A DNA stretch of 63,830 bases from an uncultured Armatimonadota bacterium (GCA_903910385.1 CAIVZM010000031.1:1-63830), one strand, 5' to 3'. Positions 20,035 through 29,271 are shown, numbered from the stretch's first letter. Notes: a model not told the origin generated them from the sequence alone. Numbers and translations are program-made.

Positions 20035-20083
20035 CTCGGTCGAACGCGCCGCCAGCCTGTCAACAGATTCCATTAAATATTGC

Positions 20084-22546
20084 ATGAGCGGATTTTTCTC
20101 CCGTTGGGCGAGCCAACTTTTTCCGGGTCGCCGTAAACCTAAAGCGACCGAGGCTCGTCGCCGTCGTCTCAGGGCTCTCTTGACTGTAGATGCCGCTTCA
20201 CCCCGTTGGAAAAAAATCTCTCCTGCGCGATTTGCGCTTGGCGCCGGTGTAACCCTTTTACTCACCCTGATCCTGGCGATTCCGCTGATATCCAATCGCC
20301 TCTCCTGGAAAGTAGGCGATCTTGCCAATCGGGAGATAATCGCTCCGCGCACTGTCCATTATGATGATACGGAGTCGACTCGTAGACTACGTGAAGATGC
20401 CGCCGCACAGGTGGAGCGTCGCTATGATCCGATTGTAGGAGCGACGCTGTCGGCGACGGAAGCGATCCGGATTCTCTTTGATCGCCTGGAAACGGCGAAT
20501 ACCAGTGACCCCGCCGGTGCGACCGTTCTGGCCGAGAGTATCGCCGCCGATGTGCAACGTGAATCAAACCGGACGTTGCCGGTGGCGGATATCCTCACGC
20601 TGATTCAGGAACCTGTTCAGACCCGGCGACAGGCGCGTAGCGTCGCTCGTGAACTGGTCTCCCGTGAAATCTCCCGTTCGATCACTGAAGGCACGAACGA
20701 ACTACATGAAGCGCAGAATGATGTCCGGCGTTCTTCGCTACTGGAAGCGTTACCCAATGATCGCATGCGTGGCGCAATCGCTTCGCTCGGTGCAGAATCT
20801 CTGACGCCGACGCGTCGTTTCAATGAAAGATCGACAGAGCGTGAGGAAGAAGCCGCTCGCGCCGCCGTGCCTCCGCAACTTGTCCGTCTGCCTGCCGGGA
20901 CTGTCGTGGTTCGCGCCGGTGAAAAAGTGACGCAGAAGCATCTGGATGCGCTTGCCGCTCTTGGTCTGCAACGTGATATGCCGGATGCGGCATCGACACT
21001 GACCGTGCTGGCGCTGGTGTGTTTTCTGGTCGCTCTGGTAGCATATTATCTTCGCCTTTACCATCAGGAAGTCTTTTACGATAATGGACGTCTTTTGCTG
21101 GTCTGCGTTCTGGCGGTATTCAGTGTTGTTGGTCTCAAGGTGGGGGCATGGCTGTTCGCTATCTCCGTGCCGGGAGTGCATGCCGGATATCTGGGCATGA
21201 TGTGTGTAGCGTCGGCGGGGATGGCGATAGCGCTTCTCATTTCTCCCCGCGTGGCGACCCTGATCACGGCGGTGCTGTCCGTTGCATCTGGTCTGATCCT
21301 CAACAATGAACTTCGCTTTACCCTGATCACGTTGGGATCATCGCTGATCGGCATCGTTTCCGTGGCGACATTGCGAAACCGAACGGACTTGCTGAAATCG
21401 GCGTTGTTGATCTGCGGTGGAAACGCTGCATTGAACGCGATTGCCGGGCAATGGGCGGGCGATGCGCCCCGAGAAATTGCTACCAATGTCCTGTGGGGGG
21501 TTATTTCCGGCGTTTTCGCGCTGGTTCTGTTCTATATCGCCGTCGCGGCGCTGGAGCGTCCTTTCGGAATAACGACTCATCTTCGATTGCTGGAGCTTTC
21601 CGACCCGGCGACCCCGTTACTCCAGCAATTCCGTCTCAAGGCGCCGGGAACCTATGCCCACTCGCTATCGGTGGGGAATCTGGCGCAGGCGGCGGCTGAA
21701 GCAATCGGGGCGAACGCTCTTTTGTGTCGTGTGGGTGCCTACTACCACGATATCGGCAAGGTCAATCGTCCAGAATTTTTTATCGAGAATCAAAGTGGAG
21801 CGGAAAACGCCCATGATAATCTCACCCCTACGATGTCGGCATTGATTCTTGCGGCGCATGTCAAAGAAGGGTTGGAAATCGCGACCGCCATCAGTCTGCC
21901 GCCCCGCGTTCGGGACTTGATCGCACAGCATCATGGCACTTCGCTGATGAAGTTCTTTTATCATCGTGCAAGCGGAGGCGTCGCTGACCCGGCGCTGGAG
22001 AATCAATTCCGTTATCCCGGCCCGAAGCCGCAAACACGGGAAGCGGCAATTTTGATGATCGCCGATAGTGTGGAGGCAGCTTCCCGGACTCTGGAGCGTC
22101 CGACGCCCGCCCGTATCTCAGAATTTGTCTCGCGTATGGTCGAAGACAAACGCGCCGAGGGGCAACTGGATGAATGTGACCTGACGATACGTGAACTGAC
22201 CATTGTTCAGGAAGCGATGGCTCAAGCATTGACCGGAGTGTTCCATGGTCGCGTCGTGTATCCTGGACAGAAAACCATCCCGGAGTTGCCTGCTGGATTG
22301 ACATTCACCTCCTACCTGGGCGAGGGAGTTGGAGAAAAAATGGAAACCGCCTCGGTGCATCCATCTCTAGCGGCGCGACGTGGCGAAGAACTCCTGAAAC
22401 GCTCTGGATTTATCGAATCGCCGGACGACGGGCACGACGAACCCAAAACCCATGGAATTAACGATTCAAATCCGCCACGGCCTGACAGCCCCCTCCCTGA
22501 TCCGGGCGCAGACAGTGGCGAAAAAACTGCTGAGCGACGCCGGTAG
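20084..22546 (+). CDS. 7TM-HD membrane phosphohydrolase, PgpH type
   Basis: Membrane HD-domain protein of 820 residues. Family members include Listeria PgpH, which degrades cyclic di-AMP. In order: a short cytoplasmic N-terminus, one membrane segment (LGAGVTLLLTLILAIPLIS, about 48-66), an extracytoplasmic 7TMR-HDED domain (70-300), seven membrane segments (about 300-500, e.g. LTVLALVCFLVALVAYYL) and a cytoplasmic HDIG domain (510-730) with GTYAHSLSVGNLAQAA, GAYYHDIGKVNRPEFF and RDLIAQHHGTSLMKFF. It leads a cluster with ybeY, DgkA-PAP2 and a CBS protein, an arrangement common in several phyla. Its last 95 bases overlap ybeY. Confidence 0.93.
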   Translation: MSGFFSRWASQLFPGRRKPKATEARRRRLRALLTVDAASPRWKKISPARFALGAGVTLLLTLILAIPLISNRLSWKVGDLANREIIAPRTVHYDDTESTRRLREDAAAQVERRYDPIVGATLSATEAIRILFDRLETANTSDPAGATVLAESIAADVQRESNRTLPVADILTLIQEPVQTRRQARSVARELVSREISRSITEGTNELHEAQNDVRRSSLLEALPNDRMRGAIASLGAESLTPTRRFNERSTEREEEAARAAVPPQLVRLPAGTVVVRAGEKVTQKHLDALAALGLQRDMPDAASTLTVLALVCFLVALVAYYLRLYHQEVFYDNGRLLLVCVLAVFSVVGLKVGAWLFAISVPGVHAGYLGMMCVASAGMAIALLISPRVATLITAVLSVASGLILNNELRFTLITLGSSLIGIVSVATLRNRTDLLKSALLICGGNAALNAIAGQWAGDAPREIATNVLWGVISGVFALVLFYIAVAALERPFGITTHLRLLELSDPATPLLQQFRLKAPGTYAHSLSVGNLAQAAAEAIGANALLCRVGAYYHDIGKVNRPEFFIENQSGAENAHDNLTPTMSALILAAHVKEGLEIATAISLPPRVRDLIAQHHGTSLMKFFYHRASGGVADPALENQFRYPGPKPQTREAAILMIADSVEAASRTLERPTPARISEFVSRMVEDKRAEGQLDECDLTIRELTIVQEAMAQALTGVFHGRVVYPGQKTIPELPAGLTFTSYLGEGVGEKMETASVHPSLAARRGEELLKRSGFIESPDDGHDEPKTHGINDSNPPRPDSPLPDPGADSGEKTAERRR

Positions 22547-22922
22547 ACTCGATGCGGAAGTAAGCGTTGTCCTGACAGATGACAGCGAAATCCGGGAGTT
22601 GAACCGTCTATGGCGACGCCTCGATAAGGCAACAGACGTTCTTTCCTGGCCGCAGTCAGGAGCGGAGGAAGCGCCATCGCCAGTCGGGAGTGGAAGGACA
22701 TCCGACACCTTGCCGGATATTCTGGGTGATGTCGTCATTTCACTGGATACCGCCGCGCGTCAGGCGGCGGTGCGGGATTGGGATATCAGTGATGAGACCG
22801 CTCTCTTGCTGGTGCATGGCATCCTCCATCTTCTCGGACATGAAGATGAGACGGAGGAGGGAGCAAGCGCAATGAAAGTCATCGAAGAAGACCTGCTGGG
22901 CAAACCTCTGGAAAAGGTTTGA
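22452..22922 (+). CDS. ybeY: Endoribonuclease YbeY, rRNA maturation factor
   Basis: Zinc-dependent endoribonuclease acting in 16S rRNA 3'-end maturation and ribosome quality control; 156 residues, family length. VSVVLTDDSEIRELNRLWR and DKATDVLSW match the family core. The zinc motif is HGILHLLGHEDE, where the family has three His spaced as in HGxLHLLGxDH: the third position is Asp here, with a His two residues earlier. A 20-residue insert (SGAEEAPSPVGSGRTSDTLP) follows DVLSW. The start at 22452 matches the family N-terminus (MELTIQIR) and overlaps the preceding gene by 95 bases in another frame, without a clear ribosome site. Confidence 0.93.
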   Translation: MELTIQIRHGLTAPSLIRAQTVAKKLLSDAGRLDAEVSVVLTDDSEIRELNRLWRRLDKATDVLSWPQSGAEEAPSPVGSGRTSDTLPDILGDVVISLDTAARQAAVRDWDISDETALLLVHGILHLLGHEDETEEGASAMKVIEEDLLGKPLEKV

Positions 22923-22945
22923 GATGCGGTATACTGTAACGACCA

Positions 22946-23818
22946 ATGAGCGCATCGCGCCCCTATAATTCGCCGACAACACGCGAGGAATCGCGAGAGA
23001 GACCTTTGCCCTCTCTCAATGCGGCTCAACCCTGGCGCTCGAAAAATCCGCTGACTTCCTTTCGCCATGCCGCTGAGGGCGTGATTCATACCTTCCGCAC
23101 ACAGCGGAATATGCGCTTTCATTTCTTCACCGCTATCCTTGTTTTGCTTTCCGGGTTGTTGCTACGATTTGGCAAAATGGAAATGCTGGCGTTGCTTTTT
23201 GCCATCTCACTGGTATTAATGGCGGAAATGTTCAATACGGCTGTCGAGGTCGTTGTGGATATGATTACGCAGAACTACCACCCCGCCGCGAAATTCGCCA
23301 AAGATATTGCGGCGGGCGCGGCGCTGATCGCTTCGATCAATGCGGTGGTCGTCGGCATGATCCTCTTTCTCTGGGATGGTCGCCCGGAGATGCTACGCCT
23401 GCGTTTGCAGTCGCCGAGCGCTCTCTATATTTTTATCACCGGCTTTCTCTTACTTTTGATCTTGCTCGTCGTCCTGAAAGTGATGGGGGAGAAGGGGACA
23501 TTGCTGCGTGGTGGCGTTGTCTCCGGTCATTCCGCAATCGCTTTCTTTCTTGCCACGACGATTATGTTCGTCACTGGCAATATCTTTGCTACTGCTTGCG
23601 CCCTCCTGCTCGCGTTACTTGTCGCGCAGGCTCGTGTCGAAGCTCGTTTCCATACCGTGCAGGAAGTCGTCATCGGGGCGGCGCTTGCGCTGTTTTTGAC
23701 AGCGTGCGCGTACCAATTGCCGAATTTGATCGGGAAGCTAATTCCCGCGACCGCTTCGGCTCCGACCGTTATTTCGCCTGGCTTCGGTCAGGCGACGGCG
23801 GTTCCCGCCTCGCGCTGA
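22946..23818 (+). CDS. Diacylglycerol/undecaprenol kinase fused to PAP2-like phosphatase domain
   Basis: Bifunctional-looking membrane protein of 290 residues. Residues 30-145 are DgkA-like: FRHAAEGVIHTFRTQRNMRF, the core EMFNTAVEVVVDMI and HPAAKFAKDIAAGAALIAS. Residues 155-280 are a PAP2-type domain with SGHSAIAFFLATTIMF and ARVEARFHTVQEVVIG; the usual SR and D positions are AR and E, as I recall for other DgkA-linked domains. Bacterial DgkA proteins phosphorylate diacylglycerol or undecaprenol, and PAP2 domains remove phosphates from lipid carriers, so a role in lipid-carrier recycling is plausible. It follows ybeY by 23 bases and precedes the CBS protein by 25. Confidence 0.88.
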   Translation: MSASRPYNSPTTREESRERPLPSLNAAQPWRSKNPLTSFRHAAEGVIHTFRTQRNMRFHFFTAILVLLSGLLLRFGKMEMLALLFAISLVLMAEMFNTAVEVVVDMITQNYHPAAKFAKDIAAGAALIASINAVVVGMILFLWDGRPEMLRLRLQSPSALYIFITGFLLLLILLVVLKVMGEKGTLLRGGVVSGHSAIAFFLATTIMFVTGNIFATACALLLALLVAQARVEARFHTVQEVVIGAALALFLTACAYQLPNLIGKLIPATASAPTVISPGFGQATAVPASR

Positions 23819-23843
23819 GTCTTCCTGCGGAGAATATTGTTCC

Positions 23844-25466
23844 TTGGAACCTCCTAGTAAAAATTATAAAAGTTGGAAAAAGTCCGGACGATCCGTCTCG
23901 GACACTGTTGCGCCGGTACAGCGAATATCTGGATCGCGTCGTCGCTTTCCTGGTATCGTTGTGCCGGTTATCCTGTTCGTCGTGATTGCAATCCTTGCTA
24001 TTGCCCGTGCGCAATCAGGCGACCCTGTCCCGACTCCGACAGTTTCACCCTCTGTGGTGTCGTTGACTCCGTTACCGTCTACTCCGGTTATGAAGACTCC
24101 TGCAATCAATCCCTCTATATGGGCGTTCGATCTGGGATTGGTTCTGTTTTTCATCTTCTTGAACGGCGCTTTTGCAATGGCGGAAACCTCGCTGGTAGCA
24201 TTGCGCCGATCTCGTGTCGAGCAACTGGTGGAAGAAGGTCGACGAGGCGCGGACTCGGTAAAAACTCTGACGGAGAATCCGCCGCGTTTTATCGCTACGG
24301 TTCAGGTAGGAATCACCTTGCTGGGGTTTGCCGCTGCCGCTATCGCCGCAACGTCGTTATCGATCCCGCTGATTCCGGTTCTTGAACGTATACCCGGCGT
24401 CAGTTTCCACGTCGCCCAGTTTATAGCGGAAGCGATATTGACCCTGCTGATTGCGCTGGTTTCGATGGTTCTTGGGGAAATCGCCCCCAAATCTCTTGCC
24501 CTTCAGGCGCCGGACTTCTGGGCGTTACGCCTTGCTCCTCTGGTGAAGACCTGCAGTTATCTCTTTGCACCCATTATCGCTCTGGTGGTCTGGCTTTCCA
24601 ATCTAATTGTCATGCCTTTCGGAGTGAAGGCGAAATTTGCGACGCCTATGATCACCAAAGAGGAACTCGAACAGATCATTGATCAGGGGGCGCAACAGAA
24701 CGAACTGGACGACGAAGAAGCGAAAATTCTGACTAATGTCTTTGACCTCTCAGAGACCATGGTGCGTAGCGTCATGACACCACGTACAGACCTTTCCGCT
24801 CTCTCGGTAGACGCGACGCTGGATAAGACTTTGGAGACGATTATCGCCTCCGGTCACTCACGTATTCCGGTCTATGATGGCACTATCGATAACATCATCG
24901 GAATCGTTCACGCCAAGGATTTGTTGCCGCTCTTTAAATCCGACACCCACGACATCAATTTGCGACGTGTCATGCGCCCCCCACATTTTATTCCGGAAAC
25001 GAAAACCGTCTCCGAGCTTCTTGCGGAAATGCGTCGCTCCCAGCACCAACTGGCGATTGTGCAGGATGAATACGCCGGGACGGCAGGCTTAGTCACCATC
25101 GAAGACCTTGTCGAGGAAATCGTCGGTGATATCCGGGACGAATACGATGTCGATGAACCGGAAGTGCAGGTGCTTTCCGAATCAGAGTCGCTTATCGATG
25201 GGCGTATGAGTATCGCAGATGTTAATGAACGTCTGGGGATGGAACTGCCTGACGAAGATTATGACACGATCGGGGGACTGGTTTTCGGTTTGCTGGGTCA
25301 TAGTCCCAGCGAAGGCGAATCAGTGCTTCAGGATGGAACGGAATTTCGGGTAGAACAGGTGCAGGGGCGTCGTATCCGCCTGATCCGCGCTGTCAAAGCG
25401 GGTAGCGTCGATGGTGATGATTTTCGAAACGTATCTACGATGAGCGAACTGGCGGAACAATCGTGA
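23844..25466 (+). CDS. CNNM/CorC-type membrane protein with CBS pair
   Basis: Membrane protein of the hemolysin/CNNM/CorC family, 540 residues, linked in studied members to magnesium and cobalt efflux. Order: a basic N-terminus with one membrane segment (IVVPVILFVVIAILAIARA) and a Thr/Pro/Ser linker, which are extra; the DUF21 membrane domain (about 90-280) with FFIFLNGAFAMAETSLVALRRSR; a CBS pair (300-420) with VMTPRTDLSALS and GHSRIPVYDGTIDNIIGIVH; and a C-terminal transporter-associated domain (440-530) with IADVNERLGMELPDEDYDTIGG. The start is a TTG at 23844 with GGAG 11 bases upstream; a GTG or later ATG cannot be excluded. Last gene of this cluster. Confidence 0.9.
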   Translation: MEPPSKNYKSWKKSGRSVSDTVAPVQRISGSRRRFPGIVVPVILFVVIAILAIARAQSGDPVPTPTVSPSVVSLTPLPSTPVMKTPAINPSIWAFDLGLVLFFIFLNGAFAMAETSLVALRRSRVEQLVEEGRRGADSVKTLTENPPRFIATVQVGITLLGFAAAAIAATSLSIPLIPVLERIPGVSFHVAQFIAEAILTLLIALVSMVLGEIAPKSLALQAPDFWALRLAPLVKTCSYLFAPIIALVVWLSNLIVMPFGVKAKFATPMITKEELEQIIDQGAQQNELDDEEAKILTNVFDLSETMVRSVMTPRTDLSALSVDATLDKTLETIIASGHSRIPVYDGTIDNIIGIVHAKDLLPLFKSDTHDINLRRVMRPPHFIPETKTVSELLAEMRRSQHQLAIVQDEYAGTAGLVTIEDLVEEIVGDIRDEYDVDEPEVQVLSESESLIDGRMSIADVNERLGMELPDEDYDTIGGLVFGLLGHSPSEGESVLQDGTEFRVEQVQGRRIRLIRAVKAGSVDGDDFRNVSTMSELAEQS

Positions 25467-25521
25467 GTCAAAAAGCGGGTGATTGCCTCAGGTTTAGCGA
25501 TTGATCCGTAATAATGAAGCA

Positions 25522-26700
25522 ATGACGGAACCAATATTCGTTACCTGTGAGCAGGCGCGTCGCTTTCTGATCCACGCCTTCGCGCTGACCGGAGGATTGT
25601 CCCTGACGAGCGTCGATGCCGTTCTGGACAGGCTGGAATTCATACAGGAAGATAGCATCAATGTCTGTGGGAGGATGCATGATCTGATTTTGCGGAATCG
25701 TATCGTAAACTATGCGCCTTCCCTATTGCATGGCGCCCTATATCAGGAACCGCGTACGGCGTTCGAGTACTATTTTCCCAATCTCTGTGTTTTACCGCTT
25801 CGGGATTATCCCTACTTTCGAGGTGCGATGCTTTCTCGGCGGATGCCAGCCGGACGCTGGGGCGGTCTGACGCCTGAAGAAGAGCCTGTGGCGAAACTGC
25901 TGATCGAGCAGATAGAGACGAATGGGCCTCTCCGTTCGCGTCTGACCAGTGTGGAACACGGTCATGCTACCTCCGGCTGGGGAACACGTGCGAAGGTCGC
26001 TTCGCTGGTGCTGGACAAGCTCTGGTATCAGGGACATCTGACAATCGCCCATCGGGAAAACTTTGAACGCTGGTTCGACCTCGCCCATCGGCGTTTTTCG
26101 CACTGGGAATCAACCGAACTACCGCAAGAAGACGAGACGATTCGTTACAAACTTCGCAAACGACTCCGCGCCAAACGCCTGTTCCGACTTCCTAAAGAGG
26201 CTCTCAGTATTCTGGGTGCGTCATCGTTTGTCCCGTTGCGCGTAGAATCGGATTCTCGTCCGTGGTATATCCTTGCCGAGGATAAAGAAGCGTTTTTCGA
26301 GAACGATGCTCGTTCCAATGAATCTGATGCGGTGCGACTACTGGCTCCGCTCGATCCCCTGATCTATGACCGGGAGCGAAACCGCAAAATATTCGACTTC
26401 GATTACACCTGGGAAGTGTATACGCCAGCGGAGAAAAGGAAGTGGGGCTATTACATCCTGCCCATTCTCTGGAAGGGGCGGATCGTGGGGCGCGTTGACC
26501 CGAAGATAGATCGGGCGTCCCGTACCCTGCTTCTCCATTCGTTGACTATGGAAAAGGAGATGGAAAAGGAATCGGATGCTGTACAGGCCGGCCCGGCGAT
26601 CGCTGAGGCAATTCAGGAATTGATGATCTTTCTGGGGGCTACCAGAATACAACTTCCTAAGAATCTCCCCAAATCTATCGGTGGATTCCTGACTGATTGA
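25522..26700 (+). CDS. Winged-helix protein of the YcaQ/AlkZ family
   Basis: Predicted DNA glycosylase-like protein of 392 residues with stacked winged-helix domains. Characterised relatives (YcaQ, AlkZ) unhook interstrand crosslinks or excise alkylated bases. Seen: VTCEQARRFLIHAFALTGG at the N-terminus, RVEDS-like segment LEFIQEDSINVCGRMHDLIL, FEYYFPNLCVLPLRDYPYF, AKVASLVLDKLWYQGHL, and the C-terminal LLAPLDPLIYDRERNRKIF and WGYYILPILWKGRIVGRVD. The family QxQ or QxD catalytic motif cannot be confirmed by eye: the local sequence is LFRLPK to KRKWGYYI. ATG 25522 is chosen over an in-frame TTG at 25501. Confidence 0.82.
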   Translation: MTEPIFVTCEQARRFLIHAFALTGGLSLTSVDAVLDRLEFIQEDSINVCGRMHDLILRNRIVNYAPSLLHGALYQEPRTAFEYYFPNLCVLPLRDYPYFRGAMLSRRMPAGRWGGLTPEEEPVAKLLIEQIETNGPLRSRLTSVEHGHATSGWGTRAKVASLVLDKLWYQGHLTIAHRENFERWFDLAHRRFSHWESTELPQEDETIRYKLRKRLRAKRLFRLPKEALSILGASSFVPLRVESDSRPWYILAEDKEAFFENDARSNESDAVRLLAPLDPLIYDRERNRKIFDFDYTWEVYTPAEKRKWGYYILPILWKGRIVGRVDPKIDRASRTLLLHSLTMEKEMEKESDAVQAGPAIAEAIQELMIFLGATRIQLPKNLPKSIGGFLTD

Positions 26701-26797
26701 CTCCCACATAGGGTAATTCAACCGGACTGAGGAATGTGTGTGGGCGTCCCCTGTCGGCTCAAACGGGCGTTCTGCTATAATTTCCGATGTGAGAAAA

Positions 26798-27184
26798 ATG
26801 GATACCGCAGCGATCGATGACATTCTGGAGAGGATGAAAAAACGCGCATGCTATGGAAGCAGGACAGCGTCCCGGCGGATAAGGCTAAAGACATCGAAAG
26901 CGACGGAAGGAAGGTAAGCGATGTCCGTTACCGCTTACCGATTTTGTTGGCGAGTACGAAGACCCCGCCTATGGCGTCGCTACCATCGAACTGTCGGAAC
27001 AGGGACTTCGTCTTCGGTGGAGCCGAATAGATTTGTCGCTGAAACACCTTGCCTTCGCCCAATTTATTACCATCGGACAGGAAGATACCTTCGGGACTAT
27101 AGAGGCTTCCTTTTTTTGAAACCAACGGGCGAAGTCGCTTCGCTGAGTTTATTTGAGGGAGAATTTATGAAGCGTCCCGAATAA
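26798..27184 (+). pseudogene. Remnant of a serine hydrolase C-terminal domain (DUF3471-like), frameshifted
   Basis: No single frame here is a good gene, but joining three frames gives a coherent C-terminal domain of a class-C beta-lactamase-like serine hydrolase. Frame 26798 gives IDDILERMKK. Frame 26848 gives LWKQDSVPADKAKDIESDG. A third frame from 26931 gives PLTDFVGEYEDPAYGVATIE, then LRLRWSRIDLSLKHLAFAQF and EDTFGTIEASF. After a run of seven T (27111-27117) the reading continues in the first frame as LKPTGEVASLSLFEG and ends at TAA 27182. The pattern Y-G-x-YE-x-PAYG, L-x-H, DTF, then G-x-V-x-x-L is that of DUF3471. The catalytic hydrolase domain is absent. A TATAAT lies at 26775-26780. 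It overlaps the convergent GNAT gene by 20 bases. Confidence 0.7.
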
Positions 27185-28490
27185 GCTGAGCTGCATCATT
27201 ATGTCGGTAAATTTCCGCCCAATTGAGCGGCGTACCGTTGTATTGTCTGTCTCGTAATGTCAAATTGGGCCTGTCGGCAAGAAGAACTGAAAGCAGTTCA
27301 CAATCTCCCCGCCCCGCCGCTTCGTGTAGCGGTGTGCGAACTCCCTGAATGGAGAATTCCTCCCCGGACTTCGGCTGATTCGCAACGGTGCGCCGGACTC
27401 TGGACTTCCATCCAAGATCCCAGGCGTCAACCAGAGTGACAGTTGCGCTATGTCTTTCCAGCCAGCGGGCGGATCTGGGTTGACGCGTCTTGACCGTGAT
27501 TTCGATGGGCGTATGCCCACAGAGTAAGGGGGCGTCCCAGTCCGAGGGAAGAGTATCGGGAGGGAGAGCGTTCAGAGCAGACAAATCGCCGCGCCCGAGG
27601 GCTTCGACAAAAGCGACCTCGAATGGCGTTGGGGCAGGGCGAGCGAACATACGGTCATGCATCCACCAGGTCTGCCCATATCCGAGCGATACGAAACCGA
27701 TACGGCTATAAATGTCGGTTGCGGCATTTAATAGAGCGTAATTCGCTCCCAGCGCACGGGCGAACTGACATGCCGCCAGAGTAACGGCGCGACCGACTCC
27801 CTGTTTGCGTGTGGAGGGAGTGACGCCGACGCTATAAATTCCCGCTACTCCGTAGCATCCGGTCGTCAAAAACAGAATGCTGTGACCGACTAGTTGATCA
27901 TTCAACCATGCCCCGAAATGCCACATACGACGGGGGCGATGTCGGGCAATTGCGCGTAATTTGGTAACCTCATCGGGGGAGTAATACGGTAAGTCGGCGA
28001 CATCCCATTGTGCTTCATCGTCTACGGCTATACGGAGATTTTCCGACAGGGGAAAGTCCGCGACAGGAACGTGTAAGTCCGCCGCCATCCAGTGCGGCTG
28101 CCATCCCCATTCGAAACCACGCGCCAGTAACCTGGAGCCTAGGTCACGAGGTTGGGTCGGTACGGTCGCCCAGACGGCAACGCTACCGCCCGAACCGTCT
28201 TCTGGTCGCTCCGAACGATAGTATGCCAGAATGCGATCCAGAGTCTCGCCGGCGGTTGCGGTCTTTAGAGTAGGAAACGCGATCACGCCACCCCGTTTCG
28301 TCTTCTCGCCTCCGGTAAGATAGACGACGCCGTTATCCTTGAGGACGGCGCCGCCGCCCGCAAGGCATGTCTCCGAAAACCAGGCGCGATGGTTTCGTAA
28401 CGCCGCTCGGATGCAGTCGGCGGCGGACGCTCCGGAGGGCAGAAATTCCGGCATCGGGGAAAGGGGGGTGGGAAGCTCGATAAGTTTCAT
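27165..28490 (-). CDS. GNAT acetyltransferase fused to C-terminal ankyrin repeats
   Basis: Protein of 441 residues. The middle part (about 140-270) is a GNAT N-acetyltransferase: FGAWLNDQLVGHSILFLTTG, then GIYSVGVTPSTRKQGVGRAV, whose RKQGVG is the acetyl-CoA pyrophosphate loop, and a GFVSLGYGQTWWM ending. Residues 1-130 may be a degenerate first GNAT copy (GGAVLKDNGVVYLTGG, LASRLLARGFEWGW-like segment). The last 150 residues are ankyrin-like: AFVEALGRGDLSALNAL, then TPLHEAAGRGDCELLSVLLA and GTPLNWAEIYRHNDAAQLI. I recall similar GNAT-ankyrin proteins in soil bacteria, function unknown. It follows the peroxiredoxin-like gene by 43 bases. Confidence 0.85.
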   Translation of the reverse strand: MKLIELPTPLSPMPEFLPSGASAADCIRAALRNHRAWFSETCLAGGGAVLKDNGVVYLTGGEKTKRGGVIAFPTLKTATAGETLDRILAYYRSERPEDGSGGSVAVWATVPTQPRDLGSRLLARGFEWGWQPHWMAADLHVPVADFPLSENLRIAVDDEAQWDVADLPYYSPDEVTKLRAIARHRPRRMWHFGAWLNDQLVGHSILFLTTGCYGVAGIYSVGVTPSTRKQGVGRAVTLAACQFARALGANYALLNAATDIYSRIGFVSLGYGQTWWMHDRMFARPAPTPFEVAFVEALGRGDLSALNALPPDTLPSDWDAPLLCGHTPIEITVKTRQPRSARWLERHSATVTLVDAWDLGWKSRVRRTVANQPKSGEEFSIQGVRTPLHEAAGRGDCELLSVLLADRPNLTLRDRQYNGTPLNWAEIYRHNDAAQLIRDAS

Positions 28491-28533
28491 GAATATCTTT
28501 TTCGCTTCCCTTGAGTCCCTGCTTACGGGATGC

Positions 28534-29136
28534 TTACTTGACGTTTAGCGCCGCCAACAAATCTCCTGTTTTTGCGCGGTCGCCGTGTTCTTTGCTGATT
28601 TTAGCGTAAACGACTTTCCCGCCTTTGTCAATAACGAACGAAGAAGGGTACGCTGTTTCATTTTGCGCTTCCCAGCGCAGACCGTATTGATTGACGACTT
28701 TGTAATCCGGGTCCAGAACGAGGCGAACGTTTTTGGGTAAGGATTTACCGGTCACGAATTCCTGAGCGTGAGCCTTCAAATTGTCCGCCGGACCGGGATA
28801 GACGAGGATGATTTGCGCTTTCGCCGTCGCGAATTTGCTGGCGTTCCGCAACAATTCGGCGACCTGCATGGTGCAGAGAGGACATTGATAGCCGGGATAG
28901 CCTCGTAAAAAGATCAGCGCCGCCGGACCGGACTTTGTAACTTGAGACAGTTTGATCTTTCCGCCTTCCAGAGCGTCCGCCGAAAAATCGGGGGCGCGTT
29001 CGCCGACACGGGGCGTCGCGGCAAATGCGGCGAGCGCCAGCAAGGACAAAAAGATGCCCGAAAGCAGAATGCCAAGGATGCCGCTTTTGTAGCTACTGCG
29101 ATGGTTATGATCGCGTTGGAACGAAGAATTACTCAT
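28534..29136 (-). CDS. Exported AhpC/TSA-family thioredoxin-fold protein
   Basis: Peroxiredoxin-like protein of 200 residues with an N-terminal membrane anchor or signal (GILGILLSGIFLSLLALAAF, then AATPRVGERAPDF). The thioredoxin fold is clear: ERAPDFSADALEGG, AALIFLRGYPGYQCPLCTMQ with a CPLC motif in place of the peroxidatic PxxxT/SxxC of classic peroxiredoxins, and TAYPSSFVIDKGGKVVYAKI. It may reduce peroxides or disulfides in the periplasm. The frame is open to a GTG at 29151, but ATG 29136 has GAGGTGG 6 bases upstream and is preferred. Lies between the LigB-like and GNAT-ankyrin genes, same direction. Confidence 0.87.
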   Translation of the reverse strand: MSNSSFQRDHNHRSSYKSGILGILLSGIFLSLLALAAFAATPRVGERAPDFSADALEGGKIKLSQVTKSGPAALIFLRGYPGYQCPLCTMQVAELLRNASKFATAKAQIILVYPGPADNLKAHAQEFVTGKSLPKNVRLVLDPDYKVVNQYGLRWEAQNETAYPSSFVIDKGGKVVYAKISKEHGDRAKTGDLLAALNVK

Positions 29137-29271
29137 TAGAAACCACCTCACTATAGCGTATACAAACGCCAGAGCGAGAAAATTCGCTGGACGAATCGAA
29201 TTCGCATTTTCTTTCTCACTATTTTTCCGGCTCCGTATTTTCCTGGCTCCGTTTCCGGAACGGGGTTGTGG

